Positions 13,006-21,966 are shown, numbered from the stretch's first letter. The stretch is 36,078 bases of DNA from an uncultured Mycoplasmatota bacterium (GCA_900543675.1 UQRY01000019.1:1-36078), one strand, 5' to 3'. Program-made: numbers and translations. Notes: generated by a model not told the origin, from the letters alone.

Positions 13006-14934
13006 ATGAAGATTGTTTCGTGGAATGTAGCTGGATTACGGGCTTGTTTAAAGAAGGGGTTTGCTGATTTCTTTTTTAAAGAAGATGCTGATATTTATTG
13101 TTTGCAAGAGTCCAAGGCAACTATAGATCAATATGATTTTCATCCAGAGGGGTGGCATGAATATTTGAATGCTGCTGAGCGTAAGGGTTATTCCGGTACT
13201 TTAATTTATACAAAAATCGAGCCAATACAAGTGACTTATGGGATAGGAAATTCGATTTTTGATTCGGAAGGGCGTGCAATTACGTTAGAATTTGAGCAAT
13301 TCTATTTGGTTAATTTCTATGTTCCTAATGTTAAACGTACATTAGAAAGAATGGATGAAAGATTAGTTTGGGAGCAGTTGATTCGGAAGTATTTAAAAAA
13401 TTTGGATAAAGTGAAGCCAGTTGTTATTTGTGGTGATTTTAATGTTGCTCATCAAGAAATTGATATTTGTAATGCCAAAGCCAATCGTGGAAATGCTGGG
13501 TTTACTGATCAAGAAAGAGAGAATTTTGGACTGTTACTAGACTGCGGATTTATAGATAGTTTTAGATATTATCATCCTGAGTTAACCGGCGCTTATACGT
13601 GGTGGAGTTATATTGGTAATTGTCGTGAGCGAAATATTGGTTGGCGGATTGATTACTTTTTGGTATCGGCACGTTTTATTCATCAGGTAACGGATACGAT
13701 GATTTATTCTGATGTTTATGGTAGTGATCATTGTCCGATAGGTATTGAGTTATCCTTACTTGAGGATGCAAGTTCTAATCAGAGTTTAAATCAGGTGACT
13801 GTGGCTTCTGATCTTCCTCCTAAAGGTAATGAAAATAATCCTGCTGCCAAAACTAGTCAGCCTAGTATAACTGTCCAATCTGGAAAAAAGGTAAAATCGG
13901 CTAAAAAAGTTACTATTCATTATCCTGAGTTTATTCATGACGGTGATACTGTAGGTATTGTTGCGCCTTCTGATGGTGTAGTTGCGGAAGAAGATATTAT
14001 ACGGTTAGATCGTGCCATTCAAAAGTTTAAACAGTTGAATCTTTCGGTAGTAGAAGCAGAACACGTTCGATGTACTGATGGAAAAGGGAAAAGTTGTGCT
14101 AGTCATATCCAGGCTGAAGAATTTTTAACGATGTGGAATAATGATGAAATAAAAGCTATTTTTTGTGTTTCTGGTGGAGATTTCTTGCTAGAAATGTTAT
14201 CTTATTTAGATGAAAAAAAGCTATCCTCTTCAATTAAGTGGGTACAAGGATATTCTGATCCAACGGGAATTTTATTTTATCTTACAACCAAGTTTCGAAT
14301 TGCTACTTTATACGCAAACAATTTTAAGGCATTTGGGATGGAAGAGTGGCATGAATCATTAGAAAGTAATTTAGCGATATTAAAAGGAAATCTTCATGTT
14401 CAGAAAAGTTTTTCTTTTTATGATAGTGGTAGTCACGATGATCCTTTGGCGACAGGAAACTATTTTTTAGATACTCCAGTTGTATGGAAGAGATTATTTG
14501 AAGATCAGGCTATTAAGGTACGAGGTCGATTACTGGGTGGTTGTTTAGATGTGTTGATTTCTATGATAGGTACTCGTTTTGATTGTGTTAAGGAGTTTTT
14601 ACAGGATTTTCGTGAAGATGGTATTATTTGGTATTTTGATAACTGTGAGCTTTCTAGTGAATCGTTAATTCGGGCTTTATGGCAACTAAAAGAAGCTAGA
14701 TGGTTTAAGGAAACACGGGCGATTTTATTTGGTCGCTCTATGACAAATAGAAGTTATTATGGTATTTCTTTTGAACAAGCTCTAGAACAAATATTACAGG
14801 AATTACATGTTCCTGTTTTGTGGGATATTGATGTAGGTCATATACCGCCTAGAATGACTTTTATTAATGGGGCTATTACTGAAGTGATCTATGACGGGAA
14901 TGGTAAGGGAAGTATTGAATTCTTTTTAGAGTAG
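13006..14934 (+). CDS. Exonuclease III (AP endonuclease) fused to LD-carboxypeptidase/MccF-like (S66) domain
   Basis: A 642-aa two-domain protein in one uninterrupted frame. Residues 1-250 are a complete ExoIII/ExoA-type AP endonuclease: SWNVAG (Asn7), LQESK (Glu35), GDFNVAH (Asp144, Asn146), WRIDYFL and SDHCPIG (Asp241, His242). Residues about 251-302 are a Ser/Asn/Gln/Thr/Pro/Lys-rich linker. Residues about 305-642 match S66 serine peptidases: GDTVGIVAPS, GYSDPTGIL with nucleophile Ser417, GGCLDVLISMIGT, FDNCELSSE with Glu548, and DVGHIPPRM with His612. The first domain cuts DNA at abasic sites; the S66 family trims L,D-peptide bonds in cell-wall recycling or, as MccF, detoxifies microcin C. 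No signal peptide, so cytoplasmic. AAGGAGG precedes the ATG. I know of no standard role for this combination. Confidence 0.9.
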   Translation: MKIVSWNVAGLRACLKKGFADFFFKEDADIYCLQESKATIDQYDFHPEGWHEYLNAAERKGYSGTLIYTKIEPIQVTYGIGNSIFDSEGRAITLEFEQFYLVNFYVPNVKRTLERMDERLVWEQLIRKYLKNLDKVKPVVICGDFNVAHQEIDICNAKANRGNAGFTDQERENFGLLLDCGFIDSFRYYHPELTGAYTWWSYIGNCRERNIGWRIDYFLVSARFIHQVTDTMIYSDVYGSDHCPIGIELSLLEDASSNQSLNQVTVASDLPPKGNENNPAAKTSQPSITVQSGKKVKSAKKVTIHYPEFIHDGDTVGIVAPSDGVVAEEDIIRLDRAIQKFKQLNLSVVEAEHVRCTDGKGKSCASHIQAEEFLTMWNNDEIKAIFCVSGGDFLLEMLSYLDEKKLSSSIKWVQGYSDPTGILFYLTTKFRIATLYANNFKAFGMEEWHESLESNLAILKGNLHVQKSFSFYDSGSHDDPLATGNYFLDTPVVWKRLFEDQAIKVRGRLLGGCLDVLISMIGTRFDCVKEFLQDFREDGIIWYFDNCELSSESLIRALWQLKEARWFKETRAILFGRSMTNRSYYGISFEQALEQILQELHVPVLWDIDVGHIPPRMTFINGAITEVIYDGNGKGSIEFFLE

Positions 14935-15227
14935 AGAGTAAGTTCATCTTTTTAGGTAATTTTCTTGAAATGAAATGAATTCATTAGGAATATGAAATAT
15001 TTGTACAATAATTAGAATATGACTAGCGGATAATAAATAGGGAAGACAATCAATAAGAAAATACGGTAACGAGGAAAAATAAGCGATAGAAGTGTACTAA
15101 TATTAAAAAGGAAAATATATTATATACTATAAGAATCCATAATTCTTGCTCTATGAAAGCATTATTCAGCTTTTATATAATTAAGGCAGGAAGATAGCGG
15201 AAAGAAAAATGAATAAAGGGGAAGAAA

Positions 15228-15926
15228 ATGAAACCGATTATTGGAATCGTTGCACGTAGTAGCAGAGAAAATGAGAAATCCATTATTGAACTCAATGAGG
15301 ATTATCGTTTAGCTATCGTAAAGGCGGGTGGTATCCCCTTAGTGATTACTCCTACAGATGAGTTGGACTATGGAAAGGTGATGCCTCGTCAAGCAGGAAG
15401 GTTATCTTCTGATGCTAAAAATGATTTTTTGCGTATTTTATCTTTATGTGATGGCTTTGTGATGACTGGCGGTAATAGGTGGTATGATTGTGATGAAATT
15501 TTGTGCCAATATGCCTATGATCATGATTTACCCTTATTAGGAATTTGTTTGGGTATGCAAATACTTGCTAACATGGATAATTTTACTAGTACTCATGTAG
15601 AAGATAAAACAGTTTTGAATGATACCTATTTAGAACACCAACAACCTGATGTGAAATATGTCCATGAGAATATTTTGTTTCCTAGTCAGTTGCGTGATAT
15701 TTTAAAAAAGGATAAAATTCGTGTCAATAGTAGGCATCGATATCATGTAAAGGCAAAAGATTGGTTTACAGTCTCTTGTTTATCTGAGGATAATTTGGTT
15801 GAAGGAATAGAAATTCCCAATAAGAAGTTTATGCTTGGCGTTCAGTGGCATCCGGAATCGATGATTAGTTACGACCCAGAAATGCTTATGATTTTTGAAG
15901 CTCTAGTTCAAGCTTGTGAAAAGTAA
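15228..15926 (+). CDS. Class I glutamine amidotransferase-like / gamma-glutamyl hydrolase (peptidase C26)
   Basis: A 232-aa stand-alone class I glutamine-amidotransferase fold of the PuuD/C26 type. MKPIIGIVARSS opens the domain, FVMTGGNR forms the oxyanion region, Cys107 in GICLGMQ is the nucleophile, and His208 with Glu210 in VQWHPES completes the triad. The family hydrolyses gamma-glutamyl amides, for example gamma-glutamyl-GABA in putrescine breakdown. No putrescine genes are near, so the substrate is open; neighbouring the S66 peptidase domain, a gamma-D-Glu-containing wall peptide is one possibility (inference). AAAGGGGA precedes the ATG. The 293-nt gap upstream (14935-15227) is AT-rich and shows no gene, riboswitch or clear promoter to me. 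Confidence 0.85.
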   Translation: MKPIIGIVARSSRENEKSIIELNEDYRLAIVKAGGIPLVITPTDELDYGKVMPRQAGRLSSDAKNDFLRILSLCDGFVMTGGNRWYDCDEILCQYAYDHDLPLLGICLGMQILANMDNFTSTHVEDKTVLNDTYLEHQQPDVKYVHENILFPSQLRDILKKDKIRVNSRHRYHVKAKDWFTVSCLSEDNLVEGIEIPNKKFMLGVQWHPESMISYDPEMLMIFEALVQACEK

Positions 15927-16031
15927 AATTGAATAATTAAGTATTTTTTCTTCACCTATTAAAACAGTCTTTTCTTTTCGACTAGTCTATTTTTGTTTTG
16001 TCAATTTGTTGTCAATAACGATCTGTGGTGT

Positions 16032-16059
16032 TTGTTTTCTTTTTAAATAGTGTTATACT
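16032..16059 (+). promoter_or_regulatory. Predicted pyrG promoter
   Basis: TTGTTT (16032-16037), 16-bp spacer, TATACT (16054-16059). The start of transcription would fall at about 16064-16067, right at the 5' edge of the leader hairpin. Confidence 0.6.
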
Positions 16060-16061
16060 TT

Positions 16062-16098
16062 AAGAGAGCCTGATGACGCGTTCTCAGGGTCTTTTTTT
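16062..16098 (+). terminator. pyrG leader hairpin, probable transcription attenuator
   Basis: Stem AAGAGA-g-CCTGA (16062-16073) with TCAGG-g-TCTTTT (16084-16095), one G-G mismatch, one G-T pair, 10-nt loop and seven T. It lies between the promoter and the ribosome binding site of pyrG. In other Gram-positives, low CTP allows escape past such a terminator through extra G residues added at the 5' end of the transcript. Here the start region lacks the GGGC that mechanism needs, so the way it responds to CTP is unknown. Confidence 0.65.
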
Positions 16099-16117
16099 GT
16101 TTAAGAAGGAGGAGTTT

Positions 16118-17746
16118 ATGGCAAAGTTTGTTTTTGTAACTGGTGGTGTTTGTTCTGGATTAGGAAAAGGAATTACCGCCTCATCTATCGCATTATTATT
16201 GAAGGCAAAAGGGTATAAGGTATTTATGCAGAAATTTGATCCTTATATGAATGTCGATCCTGGTACGATGTCACCGATTCAACACGGCGAGGTGTTTGTC
16301 ACTGCGGATGGTTGTGAGACGGATCTTGACTTAGGACATTATGAACGCTTTATCGACGAGGAATTGAATTATACTTCAAATATAACGAACGGTAAGATTT
16401 ATTCTAGTGTGATTGAAAAGGAGCGGCGAGGCGACTTTTTAGGGGCAACGATTCAAATTGTTCCTCATATTTCTAATGAAATTAAGAATAAAATTTATGA
16501 AGCAGCTAAGACTAGTGGAGCAGATATTGTCATTACCGAGATTGGAGGAACTGTTGGCGATATTGAGTCATCTGTTATGATGGAAGCACTACGTCAATTC
16601 CGTTTAGAACAAGGACGAGAGAATACTTTGTTTGTTCATACTACTTTGGTTCCTTATCTTTTTGGTTCTAACGAGTTAAAGACTAAACCGACACAAAATA
16701 GTGTGATTGAGTTGAGAAGACTAGGTATTCAACCAGATATTATTGTAACTAGAGCGCCACTTGATCTAGGTAGTGCGATTCGTAATAAAATAGCTTTATT
16801 TGGTAGTATTCCTGAGAAGAATATTATCGAAGCTAAAGATGTTAATAATATTTATGAAATACCGATGAATTTTCATCGTCAAAAGATAGAAGATATTATC
16901 CTTAATCAGTTTGGATTAAAGGTTACAAAGAGTAATTTAACGTTCTGGGAAGAGTTGTTGGACCGAGTCAATCATTTAGATCAAGAGATAGAAATTGCGC
17001 TTGTGGGAAAGTATGTGGAATTAGAGGATGCTTATTTATCTGTTAAGGAGGCGCTAAAACACGCTGGATATCAATTTTTAACCAAAGTGAAAATTAATTG
17101 GGTAGATAGTGAAAAATTAGAAGACAGTAGTGTTTCTTTGGATGAAGTGTTTAAATCTTCAGCTGGTATTTTAGTCCCAGGTGGATTTGGTAGTCGTGGC
17201 ATTGAAGGAAAGATTTTAGCTTGTCAATATGCAAGAAGTCATCGTATTCCTTATTTAGGTATTTGTTTAGGTATGCAAATTGCGGTGATTGAGTTTGCTC
17301 GCCATGTTTGTGGTATTCATGATGCTTCTTCTACGGAATTTGATGAAGCTTGTAAAAGTCCTGTTATCGATTTGATGGCTGATCAGAAGTCAGTGGTCAA
17401 TAAAGGAGGAACTCTCCGCTTAGGTAATTATCCATGTCATATTCAAAAAGGTACTCTTGCTTACCGAGATTATCAACAGGAACTCATTTTAGAAAGACAT
17501 CGTCATCGCTATGAATTTAACAATCAGTATATGGAAACTTTACAAGCTAAGGGTATGGTTTTTTCTGGAATTAATCCAGATAGTGGTTTAGTAGAGATCA
17601 TTGAATTACCTGATCATCCTCATTTTATTGCCTGTCAATTTCATCCTGAATTTAAAAGTCGGCCAACTAAGGCTCATCCATTATTTATTTCTTTTGTGGA
17701 AGCAGCTATTCAGTATGCGAAACCAGGAAAGAATAAAGGCAAGTAG
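16118..17746 (+). CDS. pyrG: CTP synthase
   Basis: Makes CTP from UTP, ATP and glutamine in pyrimidine biosynthesis; cytoplasmic tetramer. The 542-aa product has the amidoligase domain first (FVFVTGGVCSGLGKGITASS, then KFDPYMNVDPGTMSP, TEIGGTVGDIES and KTKPTQNSV) and the glutaminase domain second, with nucleophile Cys383 in GICLGMQ and His-Glu in QFHPEF. The ATG at 16118 is chosen because AAGGAGG precedes it and the product then starts at the conserved AKFVFVTGG; an ATG upstream at 16073 lies inside the leader hairpin. A leader terminator points to control by attenuation. Confidence 0.97.
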   Translation: MAKFVFVTGGVCSGLGKGITASSIALLLKAKGYKVFMQKFDPYMNVDPGTMSPIQHGEVFVTADGCETDLDLGHYERFIDEELNYTSNITNGKIYSSVIEKERRGDFLGATIQIVPHISNEIKNKIYEAAKTSGADIVITEIGGTVGDIESSVMMEALRQFRLEQGRENTLFVHTTLVPYLFGSNELKTKPTQNSVIELRRLGIQPDIIVTRAPLDLGSAIRNKIALFGSIPEKNIIEAKDVNNIYEIPMNFHRQKIEDIILNQFGLKVTKSNLTFWEELLDRVNHLDQEIEIALVGKYVELEDAYLSVKEALKHAGYQFLTKVKINWVDSEKLEDSSVSLDEVFKSSAGILVPGGFGSRGIEGKILACQYARSHRIPYLGICLGMQIAVIEFARHVCGIHDASSTEFDEACKSPVIDLMADQKSVVNKGGTLRLGNYPCHIQKGTLAYRDYQQELILERHRHRYEFNNQYMETLQAKGMVFSGINPDSGLVEIIELPDHPHFIACQFHPEFKSRPTKAHPLFISFVEAAIQYAKPGKNKGK

Positions 17747-17845
17747 GAAAAGAAAATTAAGAAATCTCTTTTGTTCGTAGCTAGAATAGAACGGATTTTG
17801 GGGTTTATTGTTTTCTTATTTTGACAAATTAATCGTTATTTTTAG

Positions 17846-17888
17846 GAAAAAGTTAGGGAAAAGTACGTTTATAACTTTTTCTTTTTTT
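17846..17888 (+). terminator. Terminator after pyrG
   Basis: Perfect 10-bp stem GAAAAAGTTA (17846-17855) / TAACTTTTTC (17872-17881) and seven T. It ends only 11 bp before the -10 box of the next operon, so it might also influence that promoter region. Confidence 0.75.
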
Positions 17889-17894
17889 GTTAGT

Positions 17895-17904
17895 ATGGTA
17901 TAAT
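17895..17904 (+). promoter_or_regulatory. Extended -10 promoter of the alcohol dehydrogenase operon
   Basis: TATAAT at 17899-17904 preceded by TGG (extended -10). There is no good -35 box at the expected place, where the pyrG terminator lies. Start codon 33 nt downstream. Confidence 0.55.
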
Positions 17905-17936
17905 TCTTACTATAGGATAATAGGAGGTAATATTGT

Positions 17937-19091
17937 ATGTCCGTAAATAGAATGATTTTGAACGAAACTTCATATTTTGGACCTAAGGCTAGAGATGTAT
18001 TGGCAACGGAATTTCTTGCACGTGGCTATAAAAAGGCTTTAGTAATTTCTGATAAGACTTTGGTTAAAGCAGGAATTACGGATAAAGTGTTAGAAGTATT
18101 AGATACAGAGTTTATTCCTTATGAAGTATATTCTGATGTAATGCCTAATCCTACTGTAGCTTGTGTACAAAAAGGGGTTGAAAAGTTTAAGAGAATCAAA
18201 GCTGATTGTATTGTTGCAGTTGGTGGAGGAAGTGTTATTGATACGGCTAAGGCAATTGGTATTATTGCGAATAATCCTGAACATGCCGATGTTGTATCTT
18301 TAGCTGGAGCAGTTACGACGAAACAAAAGTCAGTTCCGATTATTGCTTTACCGACAACAGCAGGTACGGCAGCAGAGGTTACGATTAATTATGTCATTAC
18401 TGATGAAGAAAATCAGATGAAAATGGTTTGTGTCGATCCACATGATATACCAGTTATGTCGATTATCGATACAGAGTTAATGGCAGGTATGCCTGAAAAT
18501 GTGGCTGCTTGGACAGGTATGGATGCACTTACTCATGCAATTGAGGGGTATATTACTAAGGCTTCTTGGAGTATGACGGATATGATGCATCTAAAAGCAA
18601 TCCAAATGATATTTGCTAATTTGGAAAAGGCAGTTAAAGACAAAGATATGGAAGCAATTAACAATATGGGAATTGCTCAATATATTGCGGGAATGGGATT
18701 TTCGAATGTTGGTCTAGGTATTGTTCATTCGATGGCTCATCCATTAGGCGCAGTATATGATACACCACATGGATTGGCTAATGCCTTATTATTACCATAT
18801 GTGTTGGAATTTAATGGTGAGGCATGTGTTCAGAAATTTGAAGAAATCGGTACTGCGATTGGCTTAGATATGAATGCTTTAACGAGACAAGAAATCATTG
18901 ATAAAGTAGTTAAAGCTGTTCGTGATTTAGGAAAACGTTTGGGTATTCCTGAACATTTAAGTGATATTGGGGTATCGAAAGAAGATTTAAGAATGCTAGC
19001 CAAGAAGGCTTATGTTGATCCATGTACGGGTGGAAATCCACGCGACGTTAGTCAAGAAGATATTTTAGAGCTTTATAAGAAAGCTTTCTAA
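17937..19091 (+). CDS. Iron-containing alcohol dehydrogenase
   Basis: A 384-aa group III (iron-dependent) alcohol dehydrogenase, cytoplasmic, reducing aldehydes or oxidizing alcohols with NAD(P). The N-terminal nucleotide-binding domain has GGGSVIDTAKA and PTTAGTAAE; the C-terminal helical domain carries the metal ligands Asp196 and His200 (DALTHAIEGY), His264 (HSMAHPLG) and His278 (DTPHG). These fit lactaldehyde reductase/1,3-propanediol dehydrogenase-like enzymes. TAGGAGG precedes the ATG. It is first in an operon with a FIST-domain protein (25-nt gap) and an aldehyde dehydrogenase, so it probably handles the same aldehyde as the latter. Substrate not determinable here. Confidence 0.93.
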   Translation: MSVNRMILNETSYFGPKARDVLATEFLARGYKKALVISDKTLVKAGITDKVLEVLDTEFIPYEVYSDVMPNPTVACVQKGVEKFKRIKADCIVAVGGGSVIDTAKAIGIIANNPEHADVVSLAGAVTTKQKSVPIIALPTTAGTAAEVTINYVITDEENQMKMVCVDPHDIPVMSIIDTELMAGMPENVAAWTGMDALTHAIEGYITKASWSMTDMMHLKAIQMIFANLEKAVKDKDMEAINNMGIAQYIAGMGFSNVGLGIVHSMAHPLGAVYDTPHGLANALLLPYVLEFNGEACVQKFEEIGTAIGLDMNALTRQEIIDKVVKAVRDLGKRLGIPEHLSDIGVSKEDLRMLAKKAYVDPCTGGNPRDVSQEDILELYKKAF

Positions 19092-19116
19092 AAGATAAGA
19101 AAGAAAAGGAGTAAAA

Positions 19117-20304
19117 ATGAAAGCAAAAGTTGGTTATAGTGTAGAAGCTGATAGCTTTAAATCAGGAGTAGAAACAGTAACAAAAGCATCTGAAGGAATG
19201 GTTCCTAAAGTTGGTCTTTTGTTTACATCTTGTGTGTTAGATCAAAATGAAATTGTAAAAGGAATTCGTAGTGTATCTAATGTTCCTTTTGTAGGATGTA
19301 CTTCTAGTGCAGGTATTGTCGTATCTGATCATGGATATATTGATAATGCCGATGGATATTCAGGTATGATGTGTTTTGGTGGGGACAATTTGGTTGTCGG
19401 TGTAGCTGGTAGCGAAAGAGATGGCGATCCAAGAGAAATCGGTAAAAAAATTGCGAGAGAAGCAATTAAGAATGCAGGAATTAATAAAGTTCCTTCTTAC
19501 TTCTTTATGACCGCTTCACCAAAAGAAGAAGAAGAGTATCTATTAGGTATTCAAGATGTTATTGGTAGAGTTCCTATGTTTGGTGGTAGTGCTGCTGATA
19601 ATACAGTAGAAGGAAAATGGTCAATCATCTGTAATGATAAAGTATTTAGTGATGGTTGTGCAGTTGCTTTCTTCTATGCAGATAATGAATGTAAGACAAA
19701 TTATACAGGTGCTTATCGTGAGACTGATCATGTTGGTGTAATTACTGAAGTAAGAAATCATCGTACTTTAGTTTCTATCGATGGAGTATCTGCTTTGAAA
19801 AAATATGCAGATTGGATTGGTAGTACACCAGATGCATTGAAAGGAAATAACTTGTTGTCTGCATCTATTACGAAACCATTAGGGGTTAAAGATCCAATTG
19901 GTAATTTAATTGCTATTCGTCATCCAATGTTTGGAGATGATCAAGGAACAGCAGATAGTAATGATGATGTGATGAATTTAGGTAATCATTTAGTAAAAAA
20001 TACTGCAATCATTCAAATGGAAGCAACGATTGATGAACTAATTCATTCTAATTATGTTGTCTTAGATGAATTAAATCATATGATGAAACATGATCCTGCT
20101 GCTTACTTGTTAATCCATTGTGGTGGTAGAAGACTTGGTATTGCGATGGAAAAACGTGAACATGAGATCTATGATGAATTGATGAAAGCAGCTAATGGAA
20201 AGCCATTTATTGTAGCCTTTACTTTTGGAGAATATGGTTATAAAGAACATTCAGCAAATACTTGCGGTGGCTTATCATTATCTTTCACGGCTTTTTCTAA
20301 GTAG
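19117..20304 (+). CDS. FIST-domain sensory protein
   Basis: A 395-aa soluble protein built from a FIST N-terminal domain (about 20-215, including GCTSSAGIV and MFGGSAADN) and a FIST C-terminal domain (about 220-370, including GNLIAIRHP, LIHCGGRR and FGEYGY). FIST domains are thought to bind small ligands such as amino acids and usually sit beside signalling proteins. Here there is no output domain, no kinase and no methyl-accepting partner; the gene is sandwiched between an alcohol and an aldehyde dehydrogenase in one operon. That suggests a metabolite-binding or enzyme-associated role (inference). AAAAGGAG precedes the ATG. The family assignment is good; the role is open. Confidence 0.88.
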   Translation: MKAKVGYSVEADSFKSGVETVTKASEGMVPKVGLLFTSCVLDQNEIVKGIRSVSNVPFVGCTSSAGIVVSDHGYIDNADGYSGMMCFGGDNLVVGVAGSERDGDPREIGKKIAREAIKNAGINKVPSYFFMTASPKEEEEYLLGIQDVIGRVPMFGGSAADNTVEGKWSIICNDKVFSDGCAVAFFYADNECKTNYTGAYRETDHVGVITEVRNHRTLVSIDGVSALKKYADWIGSTPDALKGNNLLSASITKPLGVKDPIGNLIAIRHPMFGDDQGTADSNDDVMNLGNHLVKNTAIIQMEATIDELIHSNYVVLDELNHMMKHDPAAYLLIHCGGRRLGIAMEKREHEIYDELMKAANGKPFIVAFTFGEYGYKEHSANTCGGLSLSFTAFSK

Positions 20305-20326
20305 TATATAGAAGGGAGTTTTAACT

Positions 20327-21760
20327 TTGAGAAATTTAATCGGTAATAAATGGATGGATGCATCTAATGGAAAAACTATAGATGTTATTAATCCAGCAAA
20401 TAAAGTGTTGATCGATACTATTCCTAATTCAACATTAGAGGATGTAGATATTGCGGTTAATGAAGCAGTAATCGGTCAAAAAGAGTGGGCTAAGTTACCT
20501 GTTCATGAAAGAGGTAGAATTCTTTTAAAGTTTGCTGAGTATGTGAAAGATGATGCTGAGAATTTAGCTTCATTACTTAGTCAAGAGACAGGTAAACCAA
20601 TTAAGGAAGCAAGAGCAGAGATTGGTCAAGTACAAATATCTGTTCCTGCATTTGTTGAACAAGCAAAGCACTTATATGGTCAAGTTATCCCAGCTGGTAC
20701 GGAAATTGGTCAAGATAAGACAATTCAAATTACAGAACGTTATCCAATTGGGGTAGTAGCTGCGATTATTCCGTTTAACTTTCCGATCGATTTATTTGGT
20801 CAGAAAGTGCCATCTGCTTTGATGATGGGAAATGCGGTAATTGTAAAGCCTTCTACTTATAATCCGTTAACGCTTACGAAGTTAGTTTATTTGCTTCGTA
20901 AAGCGGGTGTACCTGCTGGTGCAGTAGAGGTATTACATGGTGATGGAAAGACGGTAGGACAAGGATTAGCTCGTCATAAAGGTGTTCATTTAGTAAGTTT
21001 AACCGGAAGTACCGCAGCTGGTATGGAGACAATGGAAACTTGTAGTAAGAATTTAACTCATGTTATGTTAGAGTTAGGTGGAAACGATGCCTTTATTCTT
21101 CTTGAAGATGGTGATATTGATCTTGCTGTTGAAGAAGTTGTTTGGGGTAGAATGTATAATGCTGGACAGGTTTGTTGTGCTAGTAAACGTTTCTTAATCC
21201 ATAATAGTGTTAAAGCAGAGTTCGTGAAAAAGTTAACGGCTCGTTTAAAACAAATTAAACAAGGAGATCCTTCTTTAGAAGATACAGAAATGGGTTGTTT
21301 AATTAATGAAAGAGCAGCTAAGCGTGTTGAACAACAAGTAAATGATACTATCGAAGCTGGTGCTAAATTAGTGCTTGGTGGGGAGAGAAATGGTGCTTAT
21401 TATACACCAACGATTCTTACGAATTGCAAGCGCGATATGGACGTTATGAAGGATATGGAAATCTTTGGACCGGTTGTAGCAATTATGGGCTTTGATACGT
21501 TAGAAGAAGCAGTAGAAATTGCTAATCAATCTTCTTATGGTCTATGTGGTAATGTCTTTACTCGTGATATGAAAACAGCTGCTAAAGTAGCTGGAATGTT
21601 GGAATGTGGTGGAGTTGTTATTAATGGTGCTAGTTTCTATCGTTCATTCGAAATGCCATTTGGTGGATGGAAACATTCTGGTATCGGTAATGAAGGTGTT
21701 ATGACAACTTTACAAGAAATGTCTAGAGTAAAAACTGTTGTCTTAAAAAATATTTTATAA
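20327..21760 (+). CDS. NAD(P)-dependent aldehyde dehydrogenase
   Basis: A 477-aa member of the aldehyde dehydrogenase superfamily, oxidizing an aldehyde to the acid. It shows IIPFNFP and VKPSTYNPLT (cofactor), SLTGSTAAG, the general base Glu249 in LELGGND, nucleophile Cys283 in AGQVCCAS, and IFGPVVAIM. Lactaldehyde and succinate-semialdehyde dehydrogenases have this length and pattern, but the substrate is not settled. The start is a TTG at 20327 with GAAGGGAG in front; the first ATG (codon 10) would lose the conserved N-terminal strand. Last gene of the operon, 22 nt after the FIST gene; a strong terminator follows. Confidence 0.93.
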   Translation: MRNLIGNKWMDASNGKTIDVINPANKVLIDTIPNSTLEDVDIAVNEAVIGQKEWAKLPVHERGRILLKFAEYVKDDAENLASLLSQETGKPIKEARAEIGQVQISVPAFVEQAKHLYGQVIPAGTEIGQDKTIQITERYPIGVVAAIIPFNFPIDLFGQKVPSALMMGNAVIVKPSTYNPLTLTKLVYLLRKAGVPAGAVEVLHGDGKTVGQGLARHKGVHLVSLTGSTAAGMETMETCSKNLTHVMLELGGNDAFILLEDGDIDLAVEEVVWGRMYNAGQVCCASKRFLIHNSVKAEFVKKLTARLKQIKQGDPSLEDTEMGCLINERAAKRVEQQVNDTIEAGAKLVLGGERNGAYYTPTILTNCKRDMDVMKDMEIFGPVVAIMGFDTLEEAVEIANQSSYGLCGNVFTRDMKTAAKVAGMLECGGVVINGASFYRSFEMPFGGWKHSGIGNEGVMTTLQEMSRVKTVVLKNIL

Positions 21761-21781
21761 TTTAGGATTTAATATATCGAT

Positions 21782-21812
21782 AGAGATGGGAAATCAAGTC
21801 TCATCTCTTTTT
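21782..21812 (+). terminator. Terminator of the dehydrogenase operon
   Basis: Stem AGAGATGGGA (21782-21791) / TCTCATCTCT (21799-21808), one G-T pair, then five T. It lies 21 nt past the stop. Confidence 0.85.
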
Positions 21813-21966
21813 CTATGTTGTTCTCATCTTTTTTTCAAATGTTCTATTTTTAAAGCTTAGGCGGATTATCTAAATAGGTGAGAAGGGATTAGTTTTTATT
21901 TTTGAGGAAATTTAATAGAGTAATTAGAAAAAAGTGTTCAAATTCTAAAAAAAATTCTATTTTTTA

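Noticed and set aside
14935..15227. Riboswitch or T-box leader before the amidotransferase-like gene
   Set aside because: No conserved core, antiterminator or terminator hairpin could be recognised in the 293 nt.
16073..16117. Upstream ATG of pyrG adding 15 residues
   Set aside because: It lies in the leader hairpin and lacks a ribosome binding site; the ATG at 16118 has AAGGAGG and gives the conserved N terminus.
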